From the NCBI GenBank assembly GCA_012656075.1, contig JAAKBF010000033.1:372001-436000 (forward strand): 64,000 nucleotides of DNA, read 5' to 3'. The DNA comes from Phytophthora hibernalis (taxonomy: Eukaryota; Oomycota; Peronosporomycetes; Peronosporales; Peronosporaceae). Numbering within the stretch: the first letter of the stretch is position 1; the number at the start of each line of letters is the position of its first letter. Shown piece after piece: positions 24,001 through 34,756 of this stretch. The position numbers and the translations under genes were made by a program. The notes under the pieces are model-generated. The model was not told the origin of the DNA and did not search any database. It worked only from the letters and a program-made list of their open reading frames with translations.

Positions 24001-25145
24001 AGTGCCGCGACGTGTTTGGATTTACACCAGGTACGGTGGCACCCTTTGGGCATAAGGCGTGGATATCACCGAGCTCTGCCAACGAGACTGCACAACCACA
24101 GCAAATTGAGGTTTACGCAGACTCGCGCTTGCAAAACACGCAATACCTTGCAGCAGGATCGGGATCAGAAGATGAAGTGATTTGGGTCGAGTCACGGGCG
24201 TTCTTCGCTTTGATCACCATCACACTGGTTAGCAACATCTCGATTCCGCGCGATTCCTCACGTTCGTTCTCTCCGAAGTCTGGGTCCAATACCAATGATA
24301 GGGATGTAACCATTGCCGCTGCCACCGACAAGGAGCCCAAAATCCTTGAAAATAAGTTTTTAGCAGACTCAATGGTGACCCAGGTAGGACGCTGGCTGCG
24401 TACAATTGGAGTTGATGTGGTCGCCTGGAATCCTGACGATACCAAACCAACTCGAGGCAAGGACCCAAAAGCAGAATGCTAGCGTACGCCACCAAGCATA
24501 ACCGAATCGTTTTAACTCGATACGAGCCTTCCAAGCCGCCGCAATGCCGGCGCCTGCTTTGTGCTGTCGGATGATGAGTGTTACAAGCAGTTTCGAGAAG
24601 TCAAAGTGCAGTTTGGACTACTGAGCCATTTGCACTCGATCGTCCCGGTGCGCACGCTGTAATTCGGACAGATTCTCACCCATCAACGCTGCATCGGCGC
24701 GAATGAAGTTGTCGGAGCGGCTCCGCAACAAAGTCCCGAATTGCGTCACTAAATTCTGGACTTGTATAGGCTGCGGACGAATCTACTGGGAAGGTCCCAA
24801 GTACACCCCTTCAATGAATTCTGGCGTTAAGCCAAGCCCGGACGGCCAAGTTGTCTATCGACCTGTCCCGAGAAATCGCGTCGCCGGAGACCGCCATGAC
24901 CAACGTCATCTCCCGGACCCCTGCCGTGAAACCACAAGAGAAGAAAAGAGTGTAAGCTTGGTTAACTACAATCATTTCTTGTTACTGCTGTTGCGGCGTC
25001 GTTGTCTTGCTAGAGTTTATCGTTCTTCTTCAAACCAGCAACTTCTTCCTCATCCTCTTGCACGCAACTTATTCGCCAACTGCTGCTGCATGTCTATCGT
25101 CATCGAGGTCACAACTACAAGTATAATACACGCAGTAGAAAATAA
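21045..25145 (+). CDS. Mut-7/EXD3-like 3'-5' exonuclease with YbaK-like and Mut7-C domains
   Basis: Start ATG at 21045. Twelve exons can be traced. Introns with clean GT..AG ends include 21594-21668, 21913-21982, 22036-22101, 22154-22238, 22759-22823, 22918-22982, 23042-23103, 23194-23265, 23367-23439, 23826-23892 and 24952-25013. The N-terminal ~300 residues are helical (TPR-like). A DnaQ-family exonuclease follows: Asp-Val-Glu-Trp (Asp at 22645, Glu at 22651) to Tyr-Ala-Ala-Leu-Asp (23320-23334). Next is a YbaK/prolyl-tRNA-deacylase-like domain with Gly-Phe-Thr-Pro-Gly-Thr-Val-Ala-Pro-Phe-Gly-His (about 24020-24055). Last is a Mut7-C domain (Phe-Leu-Ala-Asp-Ser-Met and Arg-Trp-Leu-Arg; later Cys-Ile-Gly-Cys-Gly-Arg-Ile-Tyr-Trp near 24763). 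One-base frameshifts occur at about 22455 and 24472, with further ones in 24530-24700. Family knowledge: EXD3/Mut-7 proteins act in RNA trimming and small-RNA silencing. The exact substrate here is inferred. Confidence 0.78.
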
Positions 25146-25375
25146 CTTCGCAAATGTTATGGGCCGATCACAGCATGGGTGACAGCAGACATTTATTTTC
25201 TTTGGATCCACCACTTTCAGCCTGAACAATGATGCTATGCAGACATCTCAGCAAGATATTTGTACCGTATCTGTGACCAGAATAACGATCACCGCTGCCC
25301 GCATCGAGCTAGGTTGTGTCGGTCAGATAAACCTTGAGATTGATATCAGCCATAGAGTTGCATAACGGCAGAAAA

Positions 25376-28300
25376 TTACGAGCCCAGTCTTGAACCAACA
25401 ATTTTCAAGTGTGACTCAAAGAGCTGCAGATTCTCGGCCTTCAATGACATGCGATCCACGCATTGCCGCTGGGTTGCAAAAATTATAATCTCTTGTTGAA
25501 AAATGCTCAGTCCGCGCATAAGTTCACTTAATGACAAAAAGTAAATCGTGCGGGTGACCAATTCGTCACCGGGTGGATTCGTGAGTACAAACTGTGGTGA
25601 CGTGCGAGTGCTGGTGGTCCGATAAATACCCAACGTCATGGTATCCTATCAAACAACAAACGGTAAGCAGAACATTCACCAAGTGGACCGTAGACCAAGC
25701 AGAAGCAACAGTACCTCATTGTGCAGTAGTCCTTCAACAAGCAGCGCATAAGGACGAAAGTGGTATCGCTCCGGTGCTGGAATCTGTGTTAATCGATGCC
25801 GCGATCTTTGCACTCGGTTTGGCATCTTCATGCTCATATTACCACTGATCACAAGTTGGGTCACCATCTCGATCATAAGTTGTTGGTTTGAGCAAGACCC
25901 CATTAGTGCGTCCATAAAATTGGAGAAGTAAATGTGGCCTGATGTGAACAATGGGCTGAAGAACGAACTGTCGAAAAACTTGACGTCTTTGAGCAGGTCG
26001 CGTTGGCGTGGATCGTTCGCCGCAGCCTTTGCATCGAACAAGGAGCCGCTCCGGTCGATAAGAAATTTGACGTTGCTCGGGCGAATCATCTCGGCGACGA
26101 TGAATGGCATGGACCTCGTCTCATTGATACCATTGATTTGCAGTCGAGATACTTCGTTCTGCAGCGCCTCGCTTATGAATCGATGCGTGGTGATAGCGTC
26201 GACATCTGCCATGTTCTCGTCCATCGTCTCTTGGTCGTTCTCAGCATCCAAACTGCTAGTATCCTCTATTCCACAGTACGACATAATCAAAATACTACGC
26301 GCATGAAACATCCGCGCCATGTGAAAGACATGCATACTAAGCGGTGAGCCGCGCACGAAGTATAAGCGTTCATGCAGGTGATGGGCCATGAGATCCTTTT
26401 CCGTCAAGTTTCGCTGCGTGATGAAAACTATACCAGACGCCTGCTCGTTCAGATCCGACAGGTTGGAGAGAAATTCTTCGTAGTTACTAGGCGTCCCGCA
26501 GATCACGTAGTGATCGCTCATAGTGACCGGAGGTATGTCACGACGGAAGCACAGAGACAAATGTCGGACGCGCGATTTCAAGTTCCCGCTGGTAGCTACC
26601 GACGGTCGTTGTAATGGAGCAGGCTCCCAGTCCCTAGCATGATAGTCGTCTTCTTGATCGGCGAAAATCTCAGAAAATTGTCGTGCTGCTAAAATTTCAC
26701 TGAGCGGTGGGCCGACTAAAGGGCTGAGGGTACTGCTGTTTGAAGTGGTGTGGTTTGTCGCCACTGGTTCGCGATCTACAGGTACGTGAAGGTCTCCAAC
26801 ACTGGGACTTGGTGTTGGGCCTGGTGTTTGACCGGACGTGGTTTTGTCGCTTGTTTGCTTGCTCGACGAAGATTCTGTGATGCTGCTATGCGTACTTCGC
26901 TCCCTAGCACTCCTGGCACTCCGAGCACTTAACGGCATTCGACTTGACAAGGGCTTGATGACCGGGTCTTTCTGATGACCGCGTGGTGTTGTAGCCTTTA
27001 ATATAAGCTCGGCAGGAGTCAATGCAATGACTGGTATCGAAGGTCTCGGGAGTTTGTGGCTGGACGATTCTGGTGTGTCAGAAGGGTTTCCCAACGAATA
27101 ATTCTCGTCCGGCGTGATATGGGCTGAATCCGTGTGAGTTGGAGAGAAGCGCCGAGCATCCAGGCGGTTATCGTCTGGAGGATTTAGAGTTGGGTTGTCT
27201 TCACTTCCAAACATAGGCTCACTCCGCTCATCTTCCTCTCTGTCCACCGGGGCGATCTTGTCCAGTGTGCGAGAGGAAAATACACTCATTCGAAAGCTTC
27301 TACCAGATACCAGTCGCTTCGTATTCATTCTTGCAAGCATTTTATCTGGCGTTGAGCTGGTTCTTCGATCTCGACCGAATCCCACGGACACCCGCCGTGC
27401 AAAGGGTATCTTGTGTTCAATCGCGGCACTCAGCAGGGTTGCCACAGTTCTGATGTTGCGATTAGCGCTCACACCCATAGATGCCGGGGCAATGTCAGGG
27501 TGTCGCGCGAAAACAGCAGGGGTCATCTTCTCGATTTTGTTTGCGACGTCGTTGCCTCGGCTGATGAAGAAGATACTTAAGAAATTTGCATCTGAGAGCT
27601 GCTCGTCAACAGGATAAACGGTGGTTGTGTCCTCGATAGTTCGAAGACCGACGACTGGAACACCAAATTCGCGATATAACAACACCGCGAGGGCGCGATA
27701 TGAAGACATACTCAAAAGAAATTGAGGCAGGGCGGCCTCACATATCTTCTGTTCGCACCCTGATAGATAGTCCGACAGCCAATATCCTCTATGACAGCAA
27801 TTTTAATTGACAGCACAGGTTAGCCCAGTTGTCAGTTGTCCTATAGGAGTCCAGTATTCGAGAAGCGTACCTGCACTCCTCTGTATGGGTAAACTTTTGG
27901 ATGAGGTTCCCAAGGAAAGGATTGAGTCCTTTAATCCACAAGCATTTCCCGAAAATGCCAACTTGAGCTGCTCCAAGCAAATCACAGCAGTGGCTCCAGA
28001 AATATGGAAGTGGCGGGTGTTATCAAACTTGGAAACTTGGACGTGAAGGGGGCTGTTAACATTGACAAAAGTTTCGTTAGATTACCAGAGCATAATAAAT
28101 GCGACAAGATAAAAGTCTCCGTACCATGTCGGTTGTTTTTGCGAACCGAGCACGTGATGAGGTTGGCAGCCGTGTCGTTTTGGTCCAGTGCTCCACTATG
28201 TTTTTTACCATGACAAAGCAAAAGTCTGCAGTTGGAGCTGCGGCACGTTGGAGATCTGCACCAACCATGGCGGAACCTTGAAGGTAGATCACTCGCTGTT

Positions 28301-29734
28301 CGTAGTCTGGGTGGAGGAGAACTCTCCTTAAGTCATTAGATGGCAAGGTAGGCGCAAGGATGACTACCTTTCGGCGAGTTCGACGCTCTTCATCTTTGTG
28401 TAGCCAATTGTGCAGAAAGAAGAGCAAAGCACCGTTCTCCACTTCGCCACAGAGTAATACGTGCTGCGTACTTCTATCTGGTACGTATTTTTTATCAAAT
28501 GCCGTCTGCGTTACCACAACAATCGAGTCAGAAGAAGACACAAGAGTACACTTACTGTGAAGCACGCACCTCACGACTGAGAATGTAGGAATAACCGCTG
28601 ATTTGCGTAGGGATCAACCCTCCAGCAAAAAGATTAGCTCGACATCGAATGCCTTGCCTAAACTTGTTTTTGGCGCGACATCTCCAAACCTAAAAATCAA
28701 AGAATCATCAATCAGCGTCTGGTCATCAGCGTTTATCTTGATTATACACTCCGTACCCGACTGTTGCAATAGTGATACATACGAAATAAATGGAGTCTAA
28801 GAACGTCATGTCCTGGCAATTCTCGCCTGAAATCTGTGTTTCCTTGAACGCTGGGTCGCAATACTCGATAGTCTAAGATAACCAGCAGCATCAACAATTT
28901 CAATGAACACATTCCGAAAAAATGAAATAAAGCGCCTTACCTGCATAAAGATGCCTCCGCAAATAATAATGCATGCGATAGTCAAGCAGATCAGTAGACC
29001 TTGCCGCACTTTAGCTGTCTTCGCAAGACGCAAAAGCCGATAAAACTGCAGTAATCGCGTCACTCGTAGCATCATGAGTAAGCGGAATGCATAGGTATTT
29101 GGCGCCGTATCTGTTGTCCCCGTAATAAACTCCACCAGTAGTGGCAGTACACAGATCATCTCCACCACCGAAAGCCAGTGGAACAAGAAACTTCTGCGAT
29201 TGCTTGCTGAATAAAATCTATCGCCATCAACAGTTCACCAGCAGATTAGAGGTTGATACGAGAAATTATGCTAGTATCAGACGCCGCCAAACATACCTTA
29301 GACCGAGATTGCCTAGCGTCGCTAACAGATTAATTGTGTCAATTACGAGGTACCCAGTAGTAAAATTGGTGTTGGGGTTCTTCCAGTTTAGCTTCATAAT
29401 GGAAAGCACCATTATTGAACTGCAAGACAAGCCAGCAGAGTTAGCACGGTATTATCCACAATTCCCCTGTTCAACGACGTTCTCACCTCAGCAGACACTG
29501 TACAACGTCTAGAAAATGCCGACTTCGGAGTCATGTAAATTTCTCTCAATCCATTGCCGCCTGCTTTCTCCCTTCATCCTCCGCTTGATAGTTCTTCGCA
29601 TTCGTTTGACGAATCGCCGCAGTAGATCCTGTACTACTGGCGGCTTCCATTTGTGAGCCGAGTGCATCATGGTCCGCATGGACGGCTGTATCGGGACGAC
29701 GCTGGACGCTCTGCTCTTCCTCTTCAGGGGCCAA
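25376..29734 (-). CDS. BK-type (Slo-like) potassium channel with two RCK domains
   Basis: A multi-exon gene read downwards. Membrane helices S1-S3 lie at about 29400-29150. The S4 voltage sensor is arginine-rich (Leu-Arg-Val-Thr-Arg-Leu-Leu). The pore (about 28850-28660) has its selectivity filter formed by splicing to Thr-Val-Gly-Phe-Gly-Asp. The first RCK domain (about 28500-27870) includes Gln-His-Val-Leu-Leu-Cys-Gly and Ile-Cys-Leu-Glu-Gln-Leu-Lys. A long Ser/Thr/Pro linker follows, then the second RCK domain (about 26550-25900), and a C-terminal exon with Asn-Pro-Pro-Gly-Asp-Glu-Leu. The last intron is 25646-25714. Single-base losses are inferred at the A/T runs near 28200 and 28627. The N-terminal exon is uncertain because two overlapping frames look plausible. 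Expected role: Ca2+- or ion-gated K+ conductance at the plasma membrane or an organelle. Confidence 0.82.
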
Positions 29735-29793
29735 GAGAAAGATGACTCGATCGAAACATGCACAAGGGCGACCGGGCCCTTCGATCGCAGCAA

Positions 29794-30126
29794 GAAATCA
29801 CGAGATAGAGGGCGAGAAATCTCGACAGCTTCGAGAGAGCAGACCGGCTCAAGGCGATGCGAGCGCTCTCAAGTGACTTGGCTCGACTTGCCTACCTGTG
29901 TTACAAGGTCCACAAATTCTATCGCTAGACGTCAACGGGCGTGCTGCATATGTCCGCTCCCCATTTATAGCCGGCGGTTGAACCACCTAAAGACGGAGGC
30001 CAAAATTGTCAATTCCTCCATTAGTGCACGTGTTGCTGCGGAACTAATGCATCGATATATTTAGTGACAGACTGCCAGTAATGGAGACGACGGCGTGCAC
30101 CTACCTGGTGTCAGGGCAAAAAGTTT
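29794..30126. other. Intergenic, no gene seen
   Basis: This 330-bp gap separates the 5' end of the channel gene from the 3' end of the LEA-like gene (both minus strand), so it should hold the channel promoter. I see purine-rich GAGAG stretches near 29805-29840 and no coding signal. Confidence 0.4.
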
Positions 30127-31028
30127 TCACACGTCCTTCGGAGTCGTCTTGGCCCCTTCCGTAGCGTCCTCGATGGTCTTGGGCGCCTTCTCCTTCGACT
30201 CGTCCGTAGCCGCCATCTTGGCCTGCTGCAGCGCACCTGTCACGTACTCCACCGAGCTGTTGACGAGCACGACGCCCTTGTTCACGAGGTCCGTGCCTAT
30301 GCCACCCGTCACTTTCTCGTCCACCTTCATGGCCGTGGCCGACACGCCGAGCGCGCGGTCCAGATCCGACACCTTGCCTGCCACAGCTCCTACAACCCCA
30401 GAGACCGTGCCCACGACGCCGTAGCGGCCATCCAGCTCCTCGGCCTTGCCCACGACGCCGCCCGCGACCACGTAGGCGCCGTATCCGGCGCTGAAGAGCG
30501 TGTCCTTGAGCGACTCAAAGCTCGAACTGCTGCGCTCGCGCGTGGCCACGACAATGTGCTCGATGGACGTGGACACGGAGCTCACGCCGCCCTTGACCGA
30601 GTGCACGGAGCTCGAGACGCCGGCGCGGAACTTGTCGTCGTAGCTTCGACCGCGCTCCTTGAGGCCGTCCAGTGCCGCCTGCACCTTGCTGAACGAAGCT
30701 TTGGCCACGTCCACGACGGGTGCCGACGAGCTCTTGGACTTGTCCTTGAGGGTCTCGCCCAGCTCCTTGAGCTCGTCCACCGACTTGTGCGTGCGCTCGA
30801 TGGCCGCCTGCAGGGGAACTGGCCGTCTCAGACACGCCAAAGTGCGCGTCGTACTCGGCCAACTTAGTCTTGAGCTGGAGACACACAACAGAAAGAGAAT
30901 CAGATAGGGACGCGCTTGAGACGGGGTTGGATGCTGCGTACCGAGGCCAGATACGTCTTGGTCTCTTCTGTGCCCTTGTGGATCTGCTCCTGCAGCTTCT
31001 CGACCTCTTGCGGGTCACTGGATGCCAT
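30127..31028 (-). CDS. LEA-like amphipathic helical protein (family member A)
   Basis: ATG at 31028. Exon 1 encodes a 30-residue coiled segment, then a 67-nt intron (30875-30941). Exon 2 continues to the stop at 30127, for ~280 residues in total. The protein is rich in Ser, Ala, Val, Lys and Gly. It contains a Leu-Gly-Val-Ser-Ala-Thr-Ala block followed by Lys-Val-Thr-Gly-Gly-Ile-Gly, which recurs in the paralogue at 49607-51120, together with the intron after the first ~30 residues. A one-base shift is needed near 30815 to join the start of exon 2 to the main frame. There is no signal peptide or transmembrane helix. Sequence character suggests a lipid-surface or desiccation-type (LEA/perilipin-like) helical protein; function is not known. 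Confidence 0.7.
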
Positions 31029-31323
31029 CGTTGAACTGCTTCTCTTGCTTGGAAATGGAGAAATGATCGCCTTTTCTTGAGAGACTTTTTGAACGAAAAT
31101 CAGACCAAAAACTATCAGATCACTTATCCGGAGTTGGAAACAGGAAGCTACGCTTGATTGACTTCTTTTCCGGTTATCCGGATTGAACTTACCACCGTAT
31201 TTGATGCTCACAAAACAGATCGCTGCAAAAAAGGAAAAAGCGTGCCGTTTTTTATTCATACCGTCGCAAAACCGGTATTTATAGTCCCCATCAATCTTGG
31301 CGCCAATCGCCATCGGATCGACA
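31029..31323. promoter_or_regulatory. Shared divergent promoter, LEA-like A / RFC5
   Basis: A 295-bp spacer separates the start codons of two divergently transcribed genes, so both promoters must lie here. It is relatively AT-rich compared with the flanking exons. No specific factor site is claimed. Confidence 0.5.
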
Positions 31324-32438
31324 ATGGCGGACGTGGAGATGAAGGACGCGCCTGCGTTCGAGGGCATCTCGAGTCGCAATCGCTCGACCGAGTCGTGGCC
31401 GTGGGTGGAGAAGTACCGCCCGTCGAGTCTGGACGACCTCATCGCGCACCAGGAGATCATCTCGACGCTCAACCGCCTCATCGACGCGCAGAAGCTGCCG
31501 CACTTGCTGTTCTACGGACCCCGGGCACGGGCAAGACGTCCATGATGATCGCGGCGGCGCGGCGGCTGTACGGCAAGAACTACGGGTCCATGGTGCTGGA
31601 GCTCAATGCGTCCGACGACCGCGGCATCGACGTGGTGCGCAACCAGATCAAGGAGTTCGCAGGCACCAAGAAGCTCTTCAGCCAGGGCGTCAAGCTCATC
31701 ATCCTGGACGAGGCCGACTCGATGACCAACGACGCGCAGTTCTCGCTGCGCCGCGTCATCGAGAAGTACACGAAGAACGCGCGCTTCTGCCTCATCTGCA
31801 ACTACGTGAGCAAGATCATCCCGGCGCTGCAGTCGCGGTGCACGCGCTTCCGCTTCGCACCGCTCAACGAGAGCCAAGTGGGCGGCCGCGTCAAGCACAT
31901 CGCAGAGCTCGAGAAGTAGGCTGTCACTACGCTACTTCTACTGTTGTGTACGCTAGACTAACTGACTGCTGCTGCTAGGCTGAACATGACGGAGGACGGT
32001 TTCAAGGCCATTCTGCGACTCGGACAGGGTGACATGCGGCGCATCCTCAACATCCTACAGGCCACGTCCATGGCCCACGACGTCGTGAACGAAGCCAACG
32101 TGTATCTGTGCACGGGCAACCCGCTGCCCAAGGACATTGAGTCCGTGACCCAGTGGCTCTTCAACGAGAGCTTCTCGACGGCCGTGCGCAAGTGCGCCGA
32201 GATGCAGAAGGTCAAGGGCTACGCCACAAGCGACATCCTGCAGGACGTGTACCGCTACACCACGGGGCTGGAGCTGCCGCCGCAGTGCCGCATGTATTTA
32301 TACGATGAGCTGGCCAAGCTTGAGCATCGCCTGTCGAACGGCACCACGGAAGAGCTTCAGCTGGCCTCGCTGGTTGCCGTCTTCGCTATCGCGCGAGAGC
32401 AAATGTCTGGTGCGGTTGCTGCCTCGACGGGCGCCTAG
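31324..32438 (+). CDS. RFC5: Replication factor C subunit 5 (RFC3 in yeast), clamp loader
   Basis: ATG at 31324, one intron (31916-31978), stop at 32438, ~350 residues, the usual size. Motifs in order: Pro-Trp-Val-Glu-Lys-Tyr-Arg-Pro at the N-terminus; Walker A Gly-Pro-Pro-Gly-Thr-Gly-Lys-Thr, reconstructed across a one-base loss in the C run at about 31519-31522; Leu-Asn-Ala-Ser-Asp-Asp-Arg-Gly; Walker B Leu-Ile-Ile-Leu-Asp-Glu-Ala-Asp; the SRC motif Gln-Ser-Arg-Cys-Thr-Arg-Phe; and the C-terminal collar helices. With the other RFC subunits it loads PCNA at primer-template junctions. Leu-Glu-Leu-Asn-Ala-Ser and Cys-Leu-Ile-Cys-Asn-Tyr favour RFC5/Rfc3 over the RFC2 and RFC4 paralogues. Convergent with eRF3 and divergent from LEA-like A. 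Confidence 0.93.
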
Positions 32439-32766
32439 AAACCTGCACACTTGCTAAACAGTTAGAGGAAAGAGCAAACAAGTTGCCGAAATCAAAGCTA
32501 CATGCATTTCTCTTTCTTTGGGCAGCAGCCGCTGGCGCTAAGCCGAGACGTCTGACGCCGAGCAGCAACACACAAGGCATCCGGCACACCCATCAACGAC
32601 GATGAAGAAATGATGCGAAGCGCCTGGTGTAGTGGCAAGTAACTCGAGGCTCGCATCAGCAGCCACGCTCCTGTCTATCCTGCATCGAAGTACCACCAAT
32701 CTTTGCGGGCACGCTTGCTCCTCGTCTTCGCGATGTTTTACCGCGTATTTCTCAGACTGGAGTTGC
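32439..32766. other. Convergent intergenic spacer RFC5 / eRF3
   Basis: 328 bp hold the two facing 3' UTRs. No ORF with coding character and no RNA gene are seen. Confidence 0.45.
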
Positions 32767-34511
32767 TTACTTCTCAAGCGCCAGCACCTTGCCGATGGCA
32801 ATCGTCTTTCCCTCGTCACGAAGAGTGAGGCGGCCGAGCTGCGGCATGTTCTCAAAGGTCTCGATCGTGATGCTCTGCTCCACCTCAATCCGGCAGATAA
32901 CCGCCTGGCCCTGCTTAATGAAGGTCACGTGCTTCTTCACCGGCTTGCCCGTCTTGGGGTCGATGGGACGCAGCAGCTTCGCGACTGTGCACTCCTGCGC
33001 AACAGTGTGGATGTGCAGGATGCACTTGTAACCGGCAGTCATCAGCGGGCGGTGCTCCAGCGTGTCAATGAGAGCGATTTGCGCAGCAAACGCGTGAATG
33101 GCGCGGGCAGGGTCTCCTCTTTCATGCCACAGAGTACGAAGCCCTTCTGGACCTCGTCAAGGCCGCAAGACAGACGGATCGTCACGTTCTCACCGGGTTT
33201 GGCCGTGCGCACTGGGAGATCGTTAATATATACTTGGTTCACAATCACCGTGGTGCTCGTGGGCATGAGCACCATCTTCTGGCCAGTCCTGAGGACTCCC
33301 GACTCCACCTTGCCCAGAGCAATGGTGCCACGTTCCGCGTAGCGGTCCAGAATCGGTACACGCGTAGGTCCGTCTGGGTTACGGTCGGCAATGTGCATGG
33401 TGTCCATGTGGTTGATGAGCGACTCACCCTCGTACCACGGAGCCTTGGCCTTGTCGACGCGCACCTTCACGTTGTCGCCCTGCAGTCCGGACACGGGGAT
33501 GAATGTAACGTCACGCTTGACAGCGAAGCCGCACGTGCGGAGGAACGGGCGCAGCTTGCCGACGCACTCGTCGAAACGCTCCTGGCCCCAGTTCGCCTCG
33601 TCCATCTTGTTGATCACGACAATGAGCTTGTTGATGCCCAGCGTCTTGGCGAGCATCGCGTGCTCACGCGTCTGTCCACCGCGCTCGAAGCCCGTTTCGA
33701 ACTCGCCCTTCCGGGCCGAAATCACGAGGATGCCAACGTCGGCCTGCGACGCGCCCTGGATCATATTGGGCACGTAGTTCTTGTGTCCGGGGCGTCCAGG
33801 ATCGTGAAGCGGCGGGTCTCCGTCTCGAAGTGGGCGCGTCCGACCTCCACCGTCTTGCCCTTGGCGCGCTCCTCCTCGCCCGTGTCCATGATGTAGGCCA
33901 GAAACCAACTGTCGCGGTGGCGCTGCTTGGCCTCGCGCTCGTAGCGCTCAATGGTGCGCTTGTCCACCATGTCCATGAGGAACAGCAGGTTGCCAGACAG
34001 TGTCGACTTGCCGGCGTCCACGTGGCCAATGAGGACGACGTTCAGGTGCTCGCGCGGGTCCTCGTCGCCGACCTCCTCGTCCACCTGCTCCTCGAAAGTG
34101 TCCTCCTCCTCCTCTTCGGCCTCCACAGTCTTCACCGCCTCCTTCTTCTCCTCCACGACCAACTGCTCGACCTTCTCCTCGAGCGCCGCCACGGGCTCAG
34201 CAGGAGGCGCAGGGCTTCAGCCACAGGCTCCGGGGCAGGTGGCGCAGGTGACGCAGCACCTAGAACAGCAGCCTTCTTGGGCACGGGCATAGCCACGTCG
34301 AAGGCGCGCGTCGGAGCGGGCGCTGGGGGCGGCGGCGTGAAGGACGCGGGCGGCGTCCACGTGGAGGCGCCGACGTTGAAGGAGAACTCCTTGGCCGAGG
34401 CGCTGAGCGCATTCTTGGCTGGAGAGGAGACGCATATACAGCAGGGTTAGCGAACGAGGGTACACTACATGTAGGTTACACTGCGCTACGTACGGGGTTG
34501 CTTCCGTCCAT
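32767..34511 (-). CDS. Eukaryotic peptide chain release factor GTPase subunit eRF3
   Basis: Exon 1 is tiny (ATG at 34511). An intron ends near 34424. The N-terminal part has a PAM2-type motif (Ala-Leu-Ser-Ala-Ser-Ala-Lys-Glu-Phe-Ser-Phe) that should bind poly(A)-binding protein, then Pro/Ala-rich and Glu-rich stretches. The GTPase follows: G1 Gly-His-Val-Asp-Ala-Gly-Lys-Ser, eRF3-type Val-Gly-Arg-Ala switch region, G3 Asp-Ala-Pro-Gly (restored across a one-base loss near 33789), and G4 Asn-Lys-Met-Asp. Then come two beta-barrel domains to the stop at 32767. Other frameshifts lie near 34210 and 33080. It works with eRF1 in stop-codon recognition. EF1A was excluded because of the PAM2/acidic N-terminus and the Arg-Lys-Gly-Glu-Phe-Glu-Thr-Gly-Phe-Glu motif. 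Confidence 0.92.
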
Positions 34512-34756
34512 CTTGCCTCGGAGATTCACTAAAGAGTGACGCGAGCTGCTGGCTGTTGCGCCGCTTCGGATAAGTGCGAATCCTGACCGCAGAAGCTCAG
34601 TCAAGTATCTACGCACCACATTTTTCTCCTTAAACGGAGACAGAATTTAACTTAATCGGAGTGTCAGAGTAGGCGGTTCAGACAGAACCGTAACCGTAAC
34701 CGTATTTGGTGTGCGGCCACACCACCACCAGACAGCATTCCGCATTTTGGCGCATC
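34512..34756. promoter_or_regulatory. Shared divergent promoter, eRF3 / METTL13-like
   Basis: A 245-bp start-to-start spacer between two translation-related genes (release factor and elongation-factor methyltransferase), which suggests possible co-expression. It includes a duplicated CCGTAA stretch near 34688-34702. Confidence 0.45.

Noticed and set aside
29669..30064. 131-codon + strand ORF near the channel 5' end
   Set aside because: It overlaps the channel N-terminal exon and has no domain or compositional support.
33830..34450. Leu/Val-rich + strand ORF opposite eRF3
   Set aside because: It is the antisense shadow of a GC-rich gene; eRF3 motifs lie on the minus strand.
32767..34511. EF-1 alpha
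   Set aside because: The PAM2-like motif, acidic N-terminal extension and eRF3-specific switch residues fit eRF3 instead.
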